From assembly GCA_949825025.1 (NCBI GenBank), contig OX463784.1, positions 21,818,368-21,882,367 on the forward strand: 64,000 bases of DNA, read 5' to 3'. The notes under the pieces are model-generated. The model did no database searches, was not told the DNA's origin, and saw only the letters and a list, made by a program, of their open reading frames with translations. Origin of the DNA: Siphlonurus alternatus (taxonomy: Eukaryota; Arthropoda; Insecta; Ephemeroptera; Siphlonuridae). Below, piece after piece: positions 36,831 through 50,538 of this stretch (its first letter is position 1; each line of letters opens with the position of its first letter). The translations under genes were made by a program, and so were the position numbers.

Positions 36831-37814
36831 TGATAATGATTTGATTTATCCCACTTCTAATTTTATAATGACTTGACTTTCAAAAAATCTGCATCTGGAG
36901 AGTTTACATGTTATTAAAAATATTGTTGAAAGAGAATACCACCAGGAGATATGGAATACATCTGTTGCTTACGCATGTTTCAAATCTCAGGTGTCAAGTG
37001 TATTTAGCACGAGACAATATGGTCATCACCTGTTCCTTGCAGCGTGCCAGACACACCCGTGCTGGTATGCAGGTGTATGTAGATGGGTCTTCTTTCGATC
37101 TATAAATATGAAGGTAAAATACTGATGTTACTACGTTGGTGTGATTGGTGATGTGTATTTTATACTAGTTTATTACAATCATTGAAAATTTGAATAGAGA
37201 AACAATAAGAATATACCTTTTTTTAGCTATAACATTTGTTTGCTCCATAATTTCAGAATCAAATTTTAATTTTGTTAAACATTACATTTTACCTGAAGCA
37301 TTAATTAATAAAATCATATTATATATATACATGCATAGCTCACGGGGTAAGCCAGCAGAATTATTACCTCGGCCGTCCACAAATATATGTATACCTCCAT
37401 TTGCTCCATTTGCTTCACTTATACGCTTTTGCTTCTACACTCTCCATTGCACATATATAATAAAATCACTTTCGGCTACTTCCGTTGGGAATATAAAATA
37501 AATTTGACTGTATTATGTTTGCTATTTTACTTGAAATTTAAAAAAAAAATCAATCAAAACTTCACAGACACATCATATCAATATTAAATGTATGAGATAG
37601 AACACCACGAACACTCCTGTTTTTTGTTTGTGGCTTTTATCACAGCAGTCTTTGCAATTGCGAATTTCAGCTTATTTTTTTTTTGTATGCTTTTTCTATC
37701 TCCCCAAAATTGCAAATTTTCATCTCTTTTCAGAAAATGAGGCAGCTGTAACGTTCATGCTTTTCCGAGGTGTGATTAAAATTTAATTGAATTAATTTAC
37801 CTTTATAAAAATAA
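36831..37814. other. AT-rich DNA with two slightly GC-richer patches
   Basis: 36975-37100 has an acceptor-like TTTCAAATCTCAG and a donor-like GCAG|GTGTAT about 100 bp apart with an open frame; 37340-37390 is also GC-richer. Neither is convincing as an exon. Confidence 0.25.
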
Positions 37815-37946
37815 TAGATCTGTTCGTAAATAGTAAATACACAATCAAAAAGAAACGATTATTTGTGATGAACCTTATGTTCCATGTACAGACGGTACAT
37901 CACAAATAATCGATTCTTTCTGATTGTGTATATACGAACAGACCTA
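37815..37946. mobile_element. Hairpin MITE (~132 bp)
   Basis: AGATCTGTTCGTA ... ACACAATCAAAAAG ... GATTATTTGTGATG at the left pairs with CATCACAAATAATCGATTC ... CTGATTGTGTATATACGAAC at the right. Loop about 30 nt. Confidence 0.8.
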
Positions 37947-39039
37947 ATAATTATAATACAAATACATTGTTATATATAGAGAAGAGTTGTAATTAAGTTT
38001 TCTAAAGTTAGTTCAGATTCAAGAATAAGATGTACTCCATGATATTTCTTACACATTGGCGTTTTATTTACTTTATTAATTAATTGTGCATTTATGTATA
38101 GGGCTAAATGTCTTATTACAACATGAGAACTATAAATAGTGAGAAAATTTTGAAACGAAAGGATAAACCTTTCCCTCCTGCTCGAGTATCTTATGTCTGC
38201 AGTTCTATATTTGTCATAAGACAGATGTAATAATTAGTTGGTGGTTAAGTACTTCCTGTGGAATGTGATAGTCTGCAGGGGAGGAGAAAATGGGGTACAT
38301 TTTCACCCCTGTATTGTTTTCGATCATGCATATTACCAGGGGTGTACTTTCAATTTCTAGCATGAACAAACGCTATTTTACAAGTACAGTATTTTGCCTA
38401 GGCCGACATATGACTCCATGATACAAATTCCAGCATAGATGTATATACATTATTATATAGGTAAAAATATATTTTAATTGTTGTAGGTAAATATAAAAAA
38501 GTTGAAAGATTATCGTATTTTGCTCACTTTCAAGATTTTTGTTAAATGTTTCTTCTAGCTGTAATATATTTTCCCCCTTATATATGCATGACTACACCAT
38601 CAGTTGTTTTAATATAGACAGCCTGCATGTTTTTTTACTGCAAAATTGTATGTTACATACATGACTGTGACGTTAAAGCGTCTCTCTCCTTAATTTTGGA
38701 AATTTGTCGAAACAACTGTAAAAATTTGATAAGGTTCTCTATCCAAATTTACAAACAAAATAATTGTTTCAATAGTGTTCACGTGTCAAAAAGGTTCTAA
38801 AATGTGAAGTAGTGTCTGAATGATCAGATTATTGTTTATAATAAACTTAGAAATTAAATGAAAATCCATTCTGCTACTGATTCAAAGTAAGGAGTTATAT
38901 ATTTTTTTCAAATTGAACTGTTTAAAAAATATTAATATTGCAGTTACTCAGCCCACGAATAAGCTTCAATTATAATTAAAATACGTACACGTAACTTATA
39001 CATATAAAAAAAAAATACACCAAAGTTAATGAATGTTTT
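37947..39039. other. Mostly AT-rich, one repeat-like patch
   Basis: GGTGGTTAAGTACTTCCTGT (about 38235) resembles GGTGGCTAAACACTTCATGT at 60965. A CATGACTGTGACGTTAAAGC repeat lies at 38660-38680. No gene. Confidence 0.4.
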
Positions 39040-39385
39040 ATTTATTTATTTTATTATATTTCCCTCATGAGTACATAAATAACAAGTCAGAGGCAGGAGA
39101 TTTACAAACAGTCCAAAAAGAACAAATCACTTCCCGAAGGTTGTTCAGTGAATCCCTGTAAACACAAAAATAAGGAAATAAACAATTAATAAGTAACATA
39201 ATATGTAAAATAAACACTATAGAATATAGTATATAAACAGTAATAAGCATATATTAATTATACAATTGTCTTATTTACAAAGTAAAAATATGAGCCTTTA
39301 ATTTAGTGTAAAACAAAGTACCATTCAAAGATCTGAGGTCCAGTGGTAATGCATTCCATAGAGAACAAACTTATATAAAATGACA
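39040..39385 (-). pseudogene. 3' end of a non-LTR retrotransposon ORF2 plus 3' UTR, 5'-truncated
   Basis: On the minus strand, codons reading down to TAA at 39275-39277 give SLWNALPLDLRSLNGTLFYT and then KLKAHIFTL. This is the conserved C-terminus of reverse-transcriptase polyproteins of CR1/Jockey/RTE-type LINEs (LWNxLPxxLRxxxxxxxFKxxLKxxLF pattern). A TAA lies in frame a few codons upstream (near 39370), so only the tail survives, broken. The 3' UTR runs to TTATGTACTCATGAGGGAAA and a (TTTA)-type tail near 39040-39060. Confidence 0.72.
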
Positions 39386-39879
39386 TGATTTTGTTAATTT
39401 TCTTGTCTCCTTTCTTTTTGATTTTAATTTTATTTATTAAATATTTATCATAATTATTTAATACTAATTCATTTACTTTAGGAGTAACGAAGTGCGTGTC
39501 TTACGCACAGATGATGCTATCATTAAAATGTCTAATTATTTTTTATCAATAGAGATTAAGGTGTTAATTAAATTTTTGAAATCATAAAATATATTGTGAT
39601 ATATAAATTTTTTAAAATTAGATACAAATAATTGTTTTAACTAATTTATTTTAATATTTACTCAGTAAAGGAGTATTTAACTTTTAAATTTCTGCACTAG
39701 GACAATGCTAAATACAAGCAAATACTTCTAAACTATTATAAAATAAACTCCCTGTATGTATAACTAACGGATTTTTGTTTTGTTTTGTTCCATGTTTAAA
39801 TTACTGCAATATGTATATTTATGTAAACTTAAATTAATTTAATTTCTAGCTAGACGTAAGATTTAGATTAAGAAAAAAC
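39386..39879. other. AT-rich DNA, nothing firm
   Basis: May include the diverged 3' UTR of the next retrotransposon copy; one AAACTCCC at 39745. Confidence 0.3.
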
Positions 39880-40050
<171 letters not shown>

Positions 40051-40169
40051 ATAATAAAATATTAAAAAATTATTTTAATTTCTAAATAAAAATTTAATTA
40101 TTAAGTAAATACAAAACAATTGTTGCAAAGAGAAATCAATATATTTTATTCTAGCAGATGTGCATTGAG

Positions 40170-40320
40170 ATGATCTGTATCCGGCCAAGCATCTCTCTGA
40201 CGTTTCCTATAGCTGCAACACCCGGCGTCCCATCATCCGTTCTGACAGGCTGCAACAAACCGCACTTAGCCACAAAGATGTGTCGAGGAAACGGAAACAA
40301 GGATGTATCTACTTAGAACG
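40170..40320 (+). repeat. Dispersed repeat, copy 1 (partner at 58200)
   Basis: GATCTGTATCCGGCCAAGCA and, further on, TGCAACAAACCGCACTTA and ACAAGGATGTAT recur in the same order at 58200-58322. GC-richer than the surroundings. Class unknown. Confidence 0.6.
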
Positions 40321-40743
40321 AGGTATGGCTTGTATCAATGTAATGTCATCATCATGAAAGTATGTGTGTGGAAACGTACCGAAGGGCTGGGAACGATAAG
40401 CATGTCAAGTTGATATCATATGTCGTTGATTTTTTTAAATTTCTAAATTTTGTTGCATTAAAATTGTTGATGCAGATGTAATCAATACATAATTATACCA
40501 TTTATTATGTTATAGCTTTATTGTCTTTTATTTTACTGTTTTTATAATGCATAGCTCGTATATTACATTTGATTTTTAAGTTTCTGAATTTTTTTTTTCT
40601 GACCATTTCATGCAGTGTGCCTTCATCATGATCATGACGGTTTTGAAAATGACCAATAAAAAAATGAATTCATTAGTCAGTTCATTTGATTAGGAGTTGA
40701 ATTTATTATTTGTTATAATACTGTTTTAAAAAAAATTATTAAT
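40321..40743. other. AT-rich DNA, nothing recognised
   Basis: No supported feature. Confidence 0.4.
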
Positions 40744-40900
<157 letters not shown>

Positions 40901-41226
40901 TATTATTGATTAATTTATTATTTGTATCAAACGTAATTGTGAATAAAGAATATATTATAATAAATAAATTTCTCATCGCATTTCGCTGATATTAATTTTG
41001 ATCGGGAATACATTAAGTTTATGTTTAATAGAGATTTAAAGGAATTGAAGTATATTGAATATCAATATTTAAAGAGGAAAATATACATTACAAGGAGGAT
41101 TGTATATAGACGAAATCTTTGAAAAAAAAAAAAATAATAATAATTACTAGTAGTCATAGGGCAAAAAGAAATCTTTACAAATAAGACCGTACCAAAAATT
41201 AATATTTCCTGGCCATTGATACTAAA

Positions 41227-41443
41227 TACTTCCACCTCTGGACAGCATAATAAACTCCTGCCTCACTTGCTAGAGCTGCAGCTACAATAGACAGATTTGC
41301 AATTTTGGAAGATTTCAGAGGAGTATAACCCAGTTCACCCAAATCAAACAAGTTTTGGTTCACCACGCATCACTAGACTGTGTGGTATATAGCGACTAAA
41401 AACAAAGCTGGAGTAAAGTTCGTGGTGTCCAGAGTTGCACACT
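41227..41443. mobile_element. MITE of the GTACACC family (~217 bp, eroded)
   Basis: CCACCTCTGGACAGCATAAT at the left pairs imperfectly with TTCGTGGTGTCCAGAGTTGC at the right. The inner block CTTGCTAGAGCTGCAGCTAC resembles 20950-20980. Confidence 0.65.
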
Positions 41444-42905
41444 ACGTAGTAAATAATTCATTGAACAACACTGAATAAGGTGACTTAATAATTAATTAAA
41501 TATTATAAAATTGTAAATAAATAAAAGTATAGAAGACTCCTTTTATTTTTATATTCCTCCAAAAAATTTCAACCCAAGTTTTGAGTGTAGAGACAAAGTA
41601 CTAAAATTTGGAGCTTATTTCCCTCGACTCTTCGCGATGTTATCATAAAAGGCGAGGCCAAGAAGTTGGTCTTTGGGTCACGAGTTAACAACTAACAAGT
41701 CTACTCTATACTCTCGCTATCATAATATAAAGTCCCGAGTGGTATATAAGGTGTGATTATTTTAGTTTAGAAACTTATAGTAGACACCTAACACGTTAGT
41801 AATTCTCTTGGGTGTGGTTTTAACAATGTTTTTTTTTTTGTCTCTAGCCTTGCATTGTTGTTTATTGAAACAATACGGATATATAAGCTCTTAATCTTTA
41901 TCTATATAAACAAATTTATTATTTACTTTTATTTTTTTAGCACTAGACATTGTTTAAGTTAATTTAAAAATAAAAGTTATCCTATTTAATCTTTAATTAA
42001 TTTTAAAGAAATAGAATAGAATTCAAAGAATGATATAATATGAAGATTTAAAATTAATTAATTTTTTTTAAAAAACAAGAAAAATAAACTTTGATGTTGT
42101 TTAATTTTTTATAGCATGTATGAATGTGTTAAATAATGTTAAATATCAATTTATGCTCCTATACCTTTATGCTAATACGTGTACATGAAATATTCAATAA
42201 GAAATTGCTTCTCATATTACCTGCATGCACGTGCAGTGAAAATTATATGCAGTTATAATAATTATTTGCATTAAAAGCATCATTAAACGGAATATAAAGT
42301 GTATTTTTATTGTATGTTGTTTAAGTATGATAATTTTACAAGGTGATAATTATTGTTATTAAAATATATTTCTAAGTGCTTTATCTCTTCTTTCCATTAA
42401 AATTAACTGCTCCTATTTCAATGACTTCTCGACCGCTTCAGTTAAATAAACTAACGGAATAATTAATTTAATTTTAAATGAACGATTGATCTCATGTAAT
42501 GTATGATGGAATCACATTGTATTTCATAATAAAATGATTCAAATTTTTAAAAACTCCCAAAAAAGCTAAAGTGCTAAAAGATTTATAATTATTTTTATAA
42601 TTTGAGGACATTTATGCAAAGGGTTGCTTTTCACAACAGCTATGAGCTATTTCTCTTCATGAATAAAGATTTCAATTTTATTTAAATTATAGACTATAAT
42701 GCATGAATCACGTCACGTTATACATACCTAATTAATATACTAATAATTAATTGACTTAACATACCTAATTCATTCTAATATTAACTTTATAATAAATTAT
42801 TTCAATAATCAAAATTTTAAACTATTTATAGAAACATTTAGATCTCATTGAAATTATATTTTTAATTAATATACAAAGTAATGTATTATTTAAAAAAAAA
42901 AATAA
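41444..42905. other. AT-rich DNA, nothing recognised
   Basis: No supported gene. AAACTCCC at 42551. Confidence 0.4.
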
Positions 42906-42958
42906 GACGAAAGAACAGTTTCAGATTTGTAATCTATTGATCGGGAGTTTAAATCCCA
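42906..42958 (+). mobile_element. Degenerate tRNA-Thr-like SINE head (weak)
   Basis: TCAGATTTGTAATCTATTGA then TCGGGAGTTTAAATCCCA parallels the minus-strand SINE-A head (CTGATTCGTAATCGG ... GCGAGTTCGATCCC). The loop TTTGTAA would give anticodon TGT (Thr). Stems are imperfect, so this is not a working tRNA. Confidence 0.4.
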
Positions 42959-44870
42959 AAAAATTTCGATTAAAATGAAGGAAGCTAATATATTCAAGAT
43001 CTCAATCAACTGATATTCATCCTTACATTTTACCACCCACGACAAACCTTATTCACATGAACCTGCTGTATAGTATTTGCAATGAATTCTTTACTGGTAT
43101 ATAACGGAGAGCAATTAAGATGCTTTATGACAGAACCACGACTGTTCAAGTCCAGTCTTGTTTTACCACGTGAACGTGTCCACACTTGGTATCATGCAAG
43201 TTGTTAGATTGTTAAGAACTGATTTATTGGTTATCAAATTTATTAGTTTGTATGTTAACATTCCCTTCAAATTCTATTGTAAATAAACACAGACTGTTAT
43301 ATTTAAATTTAAGTATATTTTGTTAAAATAAATTAAATTAAAATTTCTTTTCAAAACTGATACATTATTATTTGTAATATTATGTTTTGTTTAATTGTTA
43401 ATTGATTGATTAATATTTGTTATATTATTTTTTGTTTAATTGTTAATTTATTTGTTAAATCACTAGAGTTTGCTTTAAAATTTTTAAATGTAGTTAATAA
43501 AATTTGTTAGGAATCTTACTGACTATAAGAGCAGCATAAGAGTCAACTTAATATTTTCATTTCAAAATTTAACAAAATTTATAATATTATGTAAATAGTA
43601 TTTTTATATTTATTTATTTTTAAAAAGAATATTTTAAATTTACTGAGTTATAAAAATACTAATATTTAACATTATTGTCATTTATATTAAGATAATGAAA
43701 ATTATACCAATATTTAATTTTTAAAATCATAAAAGAATATACAATATATTAAGTGTTAATTTCATCTGATTTAATGGCCATTCTATATAATTTTGGTTAT
43801 TAAAATTGAAAGATCATCCATTTGCATTCCATCCAACCTAGCATGCATGGTGTAAAAATGAAAATAAGTGAAATTTCAAATTTGTACATTCGTGTAAAAT
43901 AAAGAAGGGAGTTTCGAATAAAAAAGCAGCACCAAATTATAAAATATAATTTTATTGTATATAGATGGCATGCAGTCAATGAAAGGTAACATATATAAGC
44001 ACTGCAATTTACAAAAGGATGATATTAAAACAAAATTAAATATCATGGAAGAAAATGTTTCAGGACAACTCAGTTCAATAGATATAGAGGGGACTTTTAT
44101 AATTACTAAATCTAATCTTATTACTATAAAGTATAACAGACGGTTTGTGAACCATCAATCAAGTAATTGCCAAGTATGACTCAGGGAACAGCTTGGAAAT
44201 CAGTTCAAGAATCAGTCACAACAATCCTCTATATTGGGAGAATCATTTGTCACTTCTTGACATTGATCTTCAACAATACTGTCCCTTATAATCGTGCATT
44301 GTTTTGAGCAATATATCGCAGAACAACCATTGTTATCTTAATTTGAGTGTCATAAAGGAGTGGATATACCATTGTCAATTTTCTTATCTTTAAACATAAC
44401 ATGCAGGGAAAATTATTTTGTCATCAAAAACGGAAATGTTGCTTTGTCTATTCCGTATTATTAGTATATCATGAAAATTTATTTTCAAAGTATATTATGA
44501 TAGTCCCAAAAATTAGTAGCATTTTTGAATGAACGCTCGTAATTTTTTTTTCATAATTTTATAGTAATGAATAAAACAATTATTAATTAAATAATGTTTA
44601 AAAATGTGTTATTTAAAAAATTGTAATATAAAACAATTTGAATGAATACGGTAAATTTTTTTTACTCGATGCTTAACTTTACAATTTAATTTTTTCATAT
44701 AACTTATATTTTATGTTAAATTTCTGTTTCAAAATTAAAATTGTAAGGTACAATAAAGCAATTCAATAATTACACTATTATATAAAACACAAAGCACTAT
44801 TTCTTTAAATTTTCAGAAGCCGTACTTTATTCATGTGACGTCATTGGATATAAAAATATTTTAATTCGCC
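42959..44870. other. AT-rich DNA, nothing recognised
   Basis: A 74-codon + frame at 43955-44179 has no recognisable motif. GGGAGTTT at 43907. Confidence 0.4.
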
Positions 44871-45225
44871 TTAAGGGTAAGGTAACGCCACCAATGTTAA
44901 AAAAAATCCCTCTCACAAAAATTCTGAAAAAAATTTAAAATGTTCTCCTCTACACCCCCTATCAGTAGCTAAAATATCAGGTATACAAATACGATCTAGT
45001 TTTTGAGTTATAAATTTTTAAAGTTGACTACTTTAACATGGAGAAATGAAAATCCCATGTTAAATTAGTCAACTTTAAAAATTCATAACTCAAAAACTAG
45101 ATCGTATTTGTATACCTGATATTTTAGCTACTGATAGGGGGTGTAGAGGAGAACATTTTAAATTTTTTTCAGAATTTTTGTGAGAGGGATTATTTTTAAC
45201 ATTGGTGGCGTTACCTTACCCTTAA
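44871..45225. mobile_element. TTAA-flanked near-perfect palindromic MITE (355 bp)
   Basis: TTAA at both ends (44871-44874 and 45222-45225) encloses GGGTAAGGTAACGCCACCAA and its complement. Arms of about 165 bp pair with few mismatches around a ~10-nt loop. TTAA duplications are made by piggyBac and Kolobok elements; the GGG-starting TIR fits Kolobok better. Confidence 0.9.
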
Positions 45226-48200
45226 TAACATTAATGGTAAATACGTAACGTTTGACCTTCATTTTTCCTCAGTGTTGTAATAACTGTGTCACGTCATGTA
45301 ATATTAATGTTAAAGAAACCGCACAATGACTGGTTGACAAATTTAAAAAATGAAACCACAAAAATTATAAATCACAATTTTTAATATTCATTACTTTATT
45401 ACTGTCGTATTTTAGAAATAAATAATAATAAATTTCAAATGGATATTCTTTTCTATGGTAATAATTAAATATAAGTTGCAGATATGTTTGTCCATTCTCC
45501 CCTAAAAAATTAGCATTGTTGCCAAGTTCGAAATACCCTTGAACTAAAATACTAAACCTGAAAATACATAAAATTATATTGATTTCCATGCGTATATTAT
45601 AATATAATAATTATTGACTTTTTCGTGAAAAATCTCATTTCATGCACTGTAACATAATTATATATAGCCGGTTTTTAATTAATAATCCTACATCATCATT
45701 ATAACTAGTACAATACTTGCCTTTCATTATTTCAATTTTCCGTATTAATTATATCTCCATTATTTAGATTTATACTTCACTGTTAATTCGTAAAATAATT
45801 AAATAATCACTATTTTCTAATTCAAATCATATATATATACGATATACCATTGTATGTATCGGTATAAACACTTCTCAGTGTAAAACTTTCTATACAATAA
45901 GTAACATCATTTTTATGTCCTGAGACTTATAGTTACATCTTTATTGAGTATAATTATACACTATTAATCATAAACATATTACTAACATATCATAAACTCC
46001 AATGAGCATATTTTCTATCGTTAAACATTAAAATAAAATGGCTTTAAGAGATATTAATACTTGGATGATCGTATAATTAAAACCACATGTGAACCGCATA
46101 ATTTTTGCTACGCGTAATTTGTTAACGAGAAAAACTTGGCCTCTAAAGTAATTAGTATGAGGAAATGAGCAAACATTTATCATTGTGAATTATTAATATA
46201 CGAGATCCACGCATGGCACAAAATTGTTCATCAAAAAGCGATTCTTATCTTTTAATTTACTTTTTAATTTTTCACAAAAATAATATCATAAATAAGGTAT
46301 TATATAATTTCATTGTTAAATATTTGAATATTAATATGCAGGAAATATACAGCTATAATACATACTTGCCAATTAAATCTTTGCTATAAAGCAATAATTA
46401 AAATTAAATTTGAACATTATTTTGAAAAGCCATAACATTTCGGATATCCTTTATTACCATCTTGTCAATTAAGTGTTTATTTTGAAATTATTTTAATAAT
46501 TAAATTTCTATGAATATTAAATGTATAGCTATTAAAAATTAATTAAATATATAATTATATTGTGTTTAGATCTTAATTACTGATCTGAATTCTTTTGAGC
46601 TATTTAAGTATCTTCAACATTGACAATTGCAGTAATAATTATTAATAAATTAATTTTCATTTACCTTAATTGAATTAGATAATTATAATTTTTATAAAAA
46701 AACAAAAGCATTGCTTTCATGAAATAAATTTTCTTACTTGTTTTATTAGTGCTAATTTCTATACTTTTATTCATATGTATATTAATTGCAATGCTTGTTT
46801 TATATTAAATTGTGCACTTACGCTTTAACTTATATGAATTAATAAGGAATTGTTTAATATAATTTGCAAAAATTTAACATGTAAAATTCCCTAAACAAGC
46901 AATAACAATATTTTATACTGCAAAGTTATCTCAGAAAGCATCGTAAAAAATGCTTGTCTCGCAGGTAAGTCTAAAATTCTATCTCTTCTATGGCATTGCT
47001 GAATTTGATAAAACAATGATGGTGGCTCAACAATTGCAGCAGTTCCAACAATTATAAAAGATTCGCACTTCCGTTTATCAACCCCGCCTGTTTAACGTGT
47101 GCAGAATTATCACTGGAGTAGGTAAGTTAAAGATAAAATGAACTCCCTAGTTCCCTATAGTAGGCGGTGCGAGGACTATGCTTGCATTATTCTGCGACAT
47201 TTTTATGTATTATGGGATTTTCGTACGTGTCGTGGTACCATTGATTCATAATACCCTTATATTTATTAATAAATATAATAAATCGTGTCCATTTTCAGTT
47301 GGAAGGAATTAGAAGGCCAGGTATATACATTGTTCAGCTTATAATTCTGTTCAAGACAATTTAATTTATAAATTTGCATTTTATTAATAAATATATATGC
47401 ATTCATTACTTTATATTACATAAATTGATAATATATTATAATTACTCATATAATACAAGTATACAATAAATGTTAATTTGTTGTTTATAACATTTAAAAA
47501 ATTTAATTAAATAAAAAAAAATATAAGTTTAAATAAAATATTGATGTAAGTATAGTATAGTATGTTTAGTATAGTAATCATTTTACCTATGCACCTATAT
47601 TTTGCTTGATATAACTGTGAATAGTGTATAATAATATTATTATTTGTTTATAATAATATATAATGTGCATGCAGAATAAGTTTATGAATCATAATGTATT
47701 TCATGCCTATAAATAAATTAAAGGTATAAAATAATAAATCACATGATTATAATCACCCTATTGTTGATATGGGACAACAATGATAATGTTGTGGGTTTGA
47801 TTCTGTTTAGGATTTACTATTGTTGACGTGATATATATTGACAGATGCGAGGCAGAAGCTATGTTGGTAATGAATAAATGGAGCACTGCCATCAATAATT
47901 TAGGTTATTTATGAGAAGGGAGTGACAATAGTCGATCACCCTTCTATGTTATTCTTATGATAATATTCCTACATACATGTCACATTCATAATTGATTAGC
48001 ACTAACCCCATTGCATGATATATTATAATCATATAAATATATATTAAGCATGATTCACAACTCAGAAAATATCCATGCATATTTGTTGCAGAAACCACAC
48101 GAGGTCATCGTTATTTTAATTCATTGCTCACACTAACAGAAAATTACAAAATTAGTACAAAAAATTAAAATTTAATTTTAATTATTATTTTTATAAATGA

Positions 48201-48656
48201 CTAAATATTTATATCAGATTTGTTGGAAATTTGGTTTTGCATTTATTTTTACTCTCTTAATGTGGACAAAAGATATTTAATTGAGAATAATAATTTATTA
48301 CATCATTGAAGTCCCATTAACAATTAACATTTATGTATAAGTATATCCCATGCACTACTTGTTTTTAATATTGCACCAAAAAATTGGTAATTATTGTTTT
48401 CAACAGATTCTCGAATTTATACAAAAATTATTTTTTATTAATAAATATAAATACGTAAAATAAAATTCCATAATAATTTTAATACATAAATTAATATTTA
48501 ATTTTACACCAGAAAAATAAAAAGAGGTTATTTTAACTATTTTCTTTAGATCCATTTAGATACGAGGTAATTAAAACATTCTAATAAACAAGCTGTACTT
48601 ACGTATTCACGATTCTAATATCACAGTCACGTTACGCTCACTGCAGGGGCATTGGG
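45226..48656. other. 3.4 kb of AT-rich DNA, nothing firm
   Basis: A lone consensus donor CGCAG|GTAAGT sits at 46961-46970 after ATGCTTGTCT, without other exon evidence. No long inverted repeat noticed. Confidence 0.35.
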
Positions 48657-48658
48657 AA

Positions 48659-48673
48659 GAGGGGGGGGGGGGG
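48659..48673 (+). repeat. Poly-G run
   Basis: About 14 consecutive G. Confidence 0.85.
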
Positions 48674-49380
48674 GACGTGTTAATCGCATGTGAAATTGAC
48701 TCGCTTTCCCTCTCTTCCTAAATCTGTGGGTGGTCCCAATTTGTAGTTGCCTCAAGCAATGTGATTAAAAGTAAAGCAGAATTAAGAAAACAGACTATAT
48801 AATCAAATTGTTAGTTAGCTCACAACATTCCAGCGTAGAGGCTTTTATTGATTTCTTAGAAACTTGACCATTTTCTTTTTCATGCACTTTTCATATCTTC
48901 TCAAGCGAGAAATGTAAACAAATCAAATTGTCTGATTCATTCCATTATTATATTGTATTTTTTAAATTTCATCTACATCAGTTTATAACTTAAGCATCTG
49001 AACATCATGCACTATTTCACTTATATATAAATGCTTATTACATCATTGTTGTTATAAAGAACACTTTACATTTCAAATATAATATCATGATTACATATTG
49101 TATGTCCATCATGAACCATTTCATCAATTTATCAGTAAACATCAATGCAATAAAAATAATTAAATCCTTTGCTGATATATCTGGATGCTTATAGTTAATT
49201 GAAATACATCAAATAGCTTATATTAGACATCCAGCTCAAGGACATAAGGATATAAGGGGTTATTTAATTTATTAAACATAACTACATCAGTAAGTTCCTA
49301 CGTTGATTTTAATACAGAAAACGTTTGCATTATCTAAATATATTTAGTATAACTGTTGGAAATCAAATTTTAATATATTA

Positions 49381-49548
49381 TGGGGGGCATTCACAAAGCA
49401 CTTTAACCCAGCCTCAATTTTTATCCCTGGTGCTAAACATGGTGCTAAACCAGGGGCTAACTAAGCTCCCAGTTTAGCACCATGTTTAGCACCAGGAATA
49501 AAAATTGAGGCTAAAGTGGGGGTTAAAGTGCTTTGTGAATGCCCCCCA
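49381..49548. mobile_element. MITE with TGGGGGGCATTCACAAAG ends (168 bp), TA target
   Basis: TGGGGGGCATTCACAAAGCA at the left is matched by the complement of TGCTTTGTGAATGCCCCCCA at the right; arms of about 70 bp are almost perfect. TA flanks both ends (49379-49380 and 49549-49550), as expected for Tc1/mariner-type insertion. A half copy lies at 12885-12940. Confidence 0.9.
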
Positions 49549-49865
49549 TACTAAATACTTCTTTGCTAAAATCGATGTTAAGTGTATAAAGAACCCCTTC
49601 AAATTCTAAAAAAAAAAGTTCTTAAATTCAAATGAATCAAATTATATACTTAATTTAAGTAATTGGATTAAAATACTTAAATTGTCAACGGAAAGAATTA
49701 CAAACTTATATTTTTTGTTTAAATTCATATTTACCATTATAATTAGAGTGCTTGTAAGTTCTTTAAAATTAACATAAATATATGAACCACCCTGAGACTT
49801 AAAGCACGCAATTAAAACGTCTCACAACTCTGTCACGCATATACTGTGGACATTATATAATCATA

Positions 49866-50075
49866 GATGCAAATCTTTTAACATGGCCAAAGTGCTGAGA
49901 GCTTTCTGTCAAACGCCCAAATCAAGTTGAATATTAATTTAAATACAATTAGCATATCAGCAAGTTAAAACACTTCTCTCGTATATGGTGCGATATCTCA
50001 CACGCTTGCCCCTGAAAGTTAGACCACCCTTCGTGAGTATAATATGAAGGGTTGAAAATTTATTGTTTCCGAAAG
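49866..50075 (+). repeat. Unclassified homologous block, copy 2
   Basis: Partner of 33670-33878, sharing AATACAATTAGCATATCAGC, GATATCTCACACGCT and TTGCCCCTG in order. Starts with ATGCAAAT, an octamer known from POU-factor sites; copy 1 has GTGCAAAT. Confidence 0.75.
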
Positions 50076-50538
50076 AGTTTTTTTAATATTAAATTATCTA
50101 GATTATAGTCACGAATCAATTTGATATATTTTTAATATGGTTATTTATTACACAGGTATATTTATATCAATTTTATTTAAAGTTAAGTAATAAAATTAAA
50201 AATATATTTAGTGGAATTTTGATAAGAAATGAATAAAATAATTCATGGTTACTTTAGAAATTTTTTGTCATTAAAGTTAATATTTTTTGTTCATACATTT
50301 AATACAATAAACTTCTAATCATAAAGTAGTTAAATTTTACTCTTGAAATTTTTAGTATACCCACTTTATGTAGTTTAAAAAAAAAAAAAATAATAATAAA
50401 TAAAAAAAAAATATATTTTTTTTTGGCTTAAATCTATATAGGTTTTTTGTAATTTATAAATTAACTTTCCTTTGTTTTTTTATTTCTATTGCATAATACA
50501 ATAGTGAGTCATAGAAATCTTACAAAATAAATTTAAAA
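50076..50538. other. AT-rich DNA, nothing recognised
   Basis: Poly-A/poly-T runs at about 50380-50425. Confidence 0.4.

Noticed and set aside
39065..39250. 61-codon minus frame as a gene
   Set aside because: Lies in the 3' UTR of the non-LTR remnant downstream of its stop codon.
46951..46970. Consensus donor after ATG CTT GTC TCG CAG
   Set aside because: Isolated donor without acceptor, frame or composition support.
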